Shown here: in pieces, positions 62,361 through 64,000 of the stretch
Numbering within the stretch: the stretch's first letter is position 1
Layout: every line of letters starts with the position of its first letter
Assembly (NCBI GenBank): GCA_902769875.1
Contig: CACXQV010000002.1
Span: 1 to 64,000 of the forward strand
Reading direction: 5' to 3'
DNA from: an uncultured Bacteroidia bacterium
GTDB taxonomy: Bacteria; Bacteroidota; Bacteroidia; Bacteroidales; F082
DNA: 64,000 nt
Position numbers and translations under genes: made by a program
Notes under the pieces: generated by a model
Seen by the model: the letters and a program-made list of their open reading frames with translations, nothing else
What the model was told of the DNA's origin: nothing
Databases searched by the model: none

Positions 62361-63281
62361 ATGGATGCTGAAAGTTCGAAAAGACAAGCAAAACAGCCGA
62401 TTTGGCTTTATCTCCTCCTTCTTGGCTTGTTGGCCATCGCCGTGGCTTTCCTGTTGGTACGCAACAGCGACATGAAGACCAACTTGAAGGAACTGGAGGC
62501 CGAGAAAGAGATGCAACGCATTGATTTCCAAGCTGAGGTTGACAGCCTGATGAAGGTCCACAACGAACTGAAGGAGAGCTATGGCGAGCTGAGCCAGGAA
62601 TTGGCCGAGAAAGACAGTATCATCCAAGCCGATGCCGTCGAAATCAAGAGGCTCTTGGATTCGCAGTGGGACTATTATTACATCAAGAAGAAACTCACGC
62701 AGTTGCAAGAAATATCGCAGCGTTATGTTCGCCAGATGGACTCGCTGTATACCGTCAACCGGGAGCTGGTGGCCGAAAACGAGCGGATTCGCGAAGAATA
62801 TCAAGCGGAGCGCCGTCATAACACCAGCCTTGCCCGCCAAAAGGAAGAGTTGTCCAACATGGTCAGCCAAGCGGCCTATCTGAAGCTATACAACTACACC
62901 GCCCAAGCGGTTCGATTCAGGGGCGGCGACAAGGAAACCACGACCGACCGCGCCAACCGCGCCGAGCGCATCCGCGTGGATTTCACTGTGGGCGCCAACG
63001 ACCTTGTGCAGCCAGGCTCCAAGTTGTTCTACATCCGCATCGCCGACCCGACCAAGGCCATCATCAGCAAAGGCGCGGGCGACGAGTATTCGTTCAAGTC
63101 GAATGGCGAAACGTTGCAGTTCACCGAGAAGGTGCGCGTCAATTATGACGGCACCGAGACCGCCGTGCGGGCCTACTACATCCATCCTTCGGGAACGGAA
63201 ATGCGCCCCGGAACCTATTTCATCGATGTGTATGAGCAGGGCGGCAAGCTGGTGGGACAAACCTCGATAATCCTGAAGTAA
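62361..63281 (+). CDS. coiled-coil membrane-anchored protein of unknown function
   Basis: A 306-residue protein: a short cytoplasmic start, one membrane helix (PIWLYLLLLGLLAIAVAFLL near residues 13-32), a long coiled coil to about residue 175 (such as KEMQRIDFQAEVDSLMKVHN), then a compact beta domain with RIRVDFTVGANDLVQPGSKL and FYIRIADPTKAIISKGAGDE. I know no confident family. It sits behind the UpxY-like gene and ends at a terminator, so it is probably part of that transcript. A role in envelope assembly is plausible but unproven. Confidence 0.7.
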   Translation: MDAESSKRQAKQPIWLYLLLLGLLAIAVAFLLVRNSDMKTNLKELEAEKEMQRIDFQAEVDSLMKVHNELKESYGELSQELAEKDSIIQADAVEIKRLLDSQWDYYYIKKKLTQLQEISQRYVRQMDSLYTVNRELVAENERIREEYQAERRHNTSLARQKEELSNMVSQAAYLKLYNYTAQAVRFRGGDKETTTDRANRAERIRVDFTVGANDLVQPGSKLFYIRIADPTKAIISKGAGDEYSFKSNGETLQFTEKVRVNYDGTETAVRAYYIHPSGTEMRPGTYFIDVYEQGGKLVGQTSIILK

Positions 63282-63313
63282 GGACGTTTTGAATTTTAAT
63301 TAATTTTTTTGGT

Positions 63314-63339
63314 GAGCCGACCTTCGGGTTGGCTCTTTT
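63314..63339 (+). terminator. terminator after the coiled-coil protein gene
   Basis: GAGCCGACC pairs with GGTTGGCTC (one G-T pair) and is followed by TTTTG. It lies four bases before the end of the convergent recO gene. Confidence 0.75.
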
Positions 63340-63342
63340 GTT

Positions 63343-64000
63343 TCATTCCAGCACCGATTTCAGGACTTCATTTGAATGGAAGTCGTTCATCACGGGGGCG
63401 TGGAGCCGCATGAAGATGATGAGTTTGTCGAGCAGTTCGCGCCGCTGGCTCGTCTTCAGAGGTATGCTGCAAGCCTCGTTGATGCCCAAGTCAAGCAGTT
63501 GCGACAGAAGCGCGGCCACCTCCGGGTCGAGATAATAAGGATGCACGGGATAGTCGTGGGCAAACGAACCCTCCATCAGGTCGAAGCACCAGCCTTCTTG
63601 ATGGTTGGCTTTGGGATAGAAACCGAGATGCCGTGTCAACTCCAAAGTGAAAAACAAGGGGAAATTGGCATAGCGTTCCTCTGCAAGGTCGAGCCACAAC
63701 ATTGAGCGCACGATGAAATCGAACAAAGCCTCGTTTTGCTCTTGCCCGGTGATGGTTTTGGATAGCAACTCGCTGACGTACATCAAGATGGCACTTTTTT
63801 TCATCACAAAAGCCATGCTTTGGTAGATATAGGAGAGCTGCACGTCCTTGAGGTATTTCAGCGAACCTTTGTTGTTGTGGACAGGTTCCACAAACTGGAC
63901 AAGATTCAGGTTCTGGAACAAGGCAACGCGATTTTTGGCGCCTCGATTGAAAGCCCCTTTCACCATATAGGATTGCAAGCCATAATTGCGGGTGAAAATC
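63343..64000 (-). CDS. recO: DNA repair protein RecO, 5' end cut by the window
   Basis: The frame stays open to the right edge, reading TRNYGLQSYMVKGAF at the upper end, which is the beginning of the RecO OB fold in Bacteroidota. About 219 codons are in the window; the N-terminal twenty or so residues lie outside. The helical C-terminal body (LSYIYQSMAFVMKKSAILMY, then FFTLELTRHLGFYPKAN) is intact to the stop. RecO mediates loading of RecA on SSB-coated DNA with RecR. It lacks the zinc cysteine cluster of many RecO proteins, as usual in this phylum. Confidence 0.88.
   Translation of the reverse strand, partial: IFTRNYGLQSYMVKGAFNRGAKNRVALFQNLNLVQFVEPVHNNKGSLKYLKDVQLSYIYQSMAFVMKKSAILMYVSELLSKTITGQEQNEALFDFIVRSMLWLDLAEERYANFPLFFTLELTRHLGFYPKANHQEGWCFDLMEGSFAHDYPVHPYYLDPEVAALLSQLLDLGINEACSIPLKTSQRRELLDKLIIFMRLHAPVMNDFHSNEVLKSVLE

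Overview
The window looks like the chromosome of a Bacteroidales bacterium (phylum Bacteroidota). Evidence: promoter boxes of the TAnnTTTG type before many genes, no visible Shine-Dalgarno sequences, a secreted nuclease-like protein with a type IX secretion C-terminal sorting domain, a GldH-like lipoprotein, a two-subunit methylmalonyl-CoA mutase, a UpxY-type antiterminator and Bacteroidota-type RecO. The genus cannot be fixed by eye.

Layout. (1) 1-18.9 kb: a surface-polysaccharide locus, AT-rich up to about 13.5 kb. It holds four ATP-grasp ligase-like genes of two types, an opine-dehydrogenase-like gene, three GT4 glycosyltransferases, a Wzy-type polymerase/ligase, a three-gene UDP-N-acetyl-L-fucosamine set (FnlA/RmlD-like/FnlC), a scar with transposase and MITE remnants (13.55-14.38 kb), UDP-HexNAc 4-epimerase (WbpP-like) and 6-dehydrogenase (WbpO-like), a VanZ-like gene lying over the 5' relic of a flippase gene, and a WecA-type initiating transferase. 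(2) 19.0-23.3 kb: an export module (Wza lipoprotein, Wzc tyrosine autokinase, PHP-type phosphatase) with its own promoter. (3) 23.4-34.5 kb: metabolism and housekeeping (mutA, mutB, an unrecognised membrane protein, a GNAT acetyltransferase, lspA, a DksA/TraR-type protein, ileS, a polyprenyl synthase). (4) 34.6-41.2 kb: an AT-rich island with a Schlafen-AlbA_2/ATPase protein and a 1421-residue metallophosphoesterase-STAND NTPase, a candidate defence locus. (5) 41.2-63 kb: a giant alpha-2-macroglobulin-like protein, an ATPase/DUF234 cassette bracketed by complex repeats, an exported EEP-family protein, two small lipoproteins, an rRNA methyltransferase, adenine deaminase, PBP2-RodA, a GldH-like lipoprotein, a second Wza/Wzc pair followed by a UpxY-like antiterminator and a coiled-coil membrane protein. 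(6) The end of the window cuts recO.

How the genes fit together. WecA would load the first sugar phosphate on undecaprenyl phosphate, the GT4 enzymes extend it using sugars from the Fnl and WbpP/WbpO pathways, and Wzy, Wza and Wzc polymerise and export it. The ATP-grasp and opine-dehydrogenase genes suggest that the glycan is decorated with amino acids or opines. No intact Wzx flippase is visible, only a 34-codon relic.

The genome also carries many short repeats: palindromes, tandem octamers, heptamers and 33-mers. At least two, and possibly three, appear to sit in frame inside protein genes (the polyprenyl synthase and ileS). No tRNA, rRNA, CRISPR array or complete insertion sequence was found.
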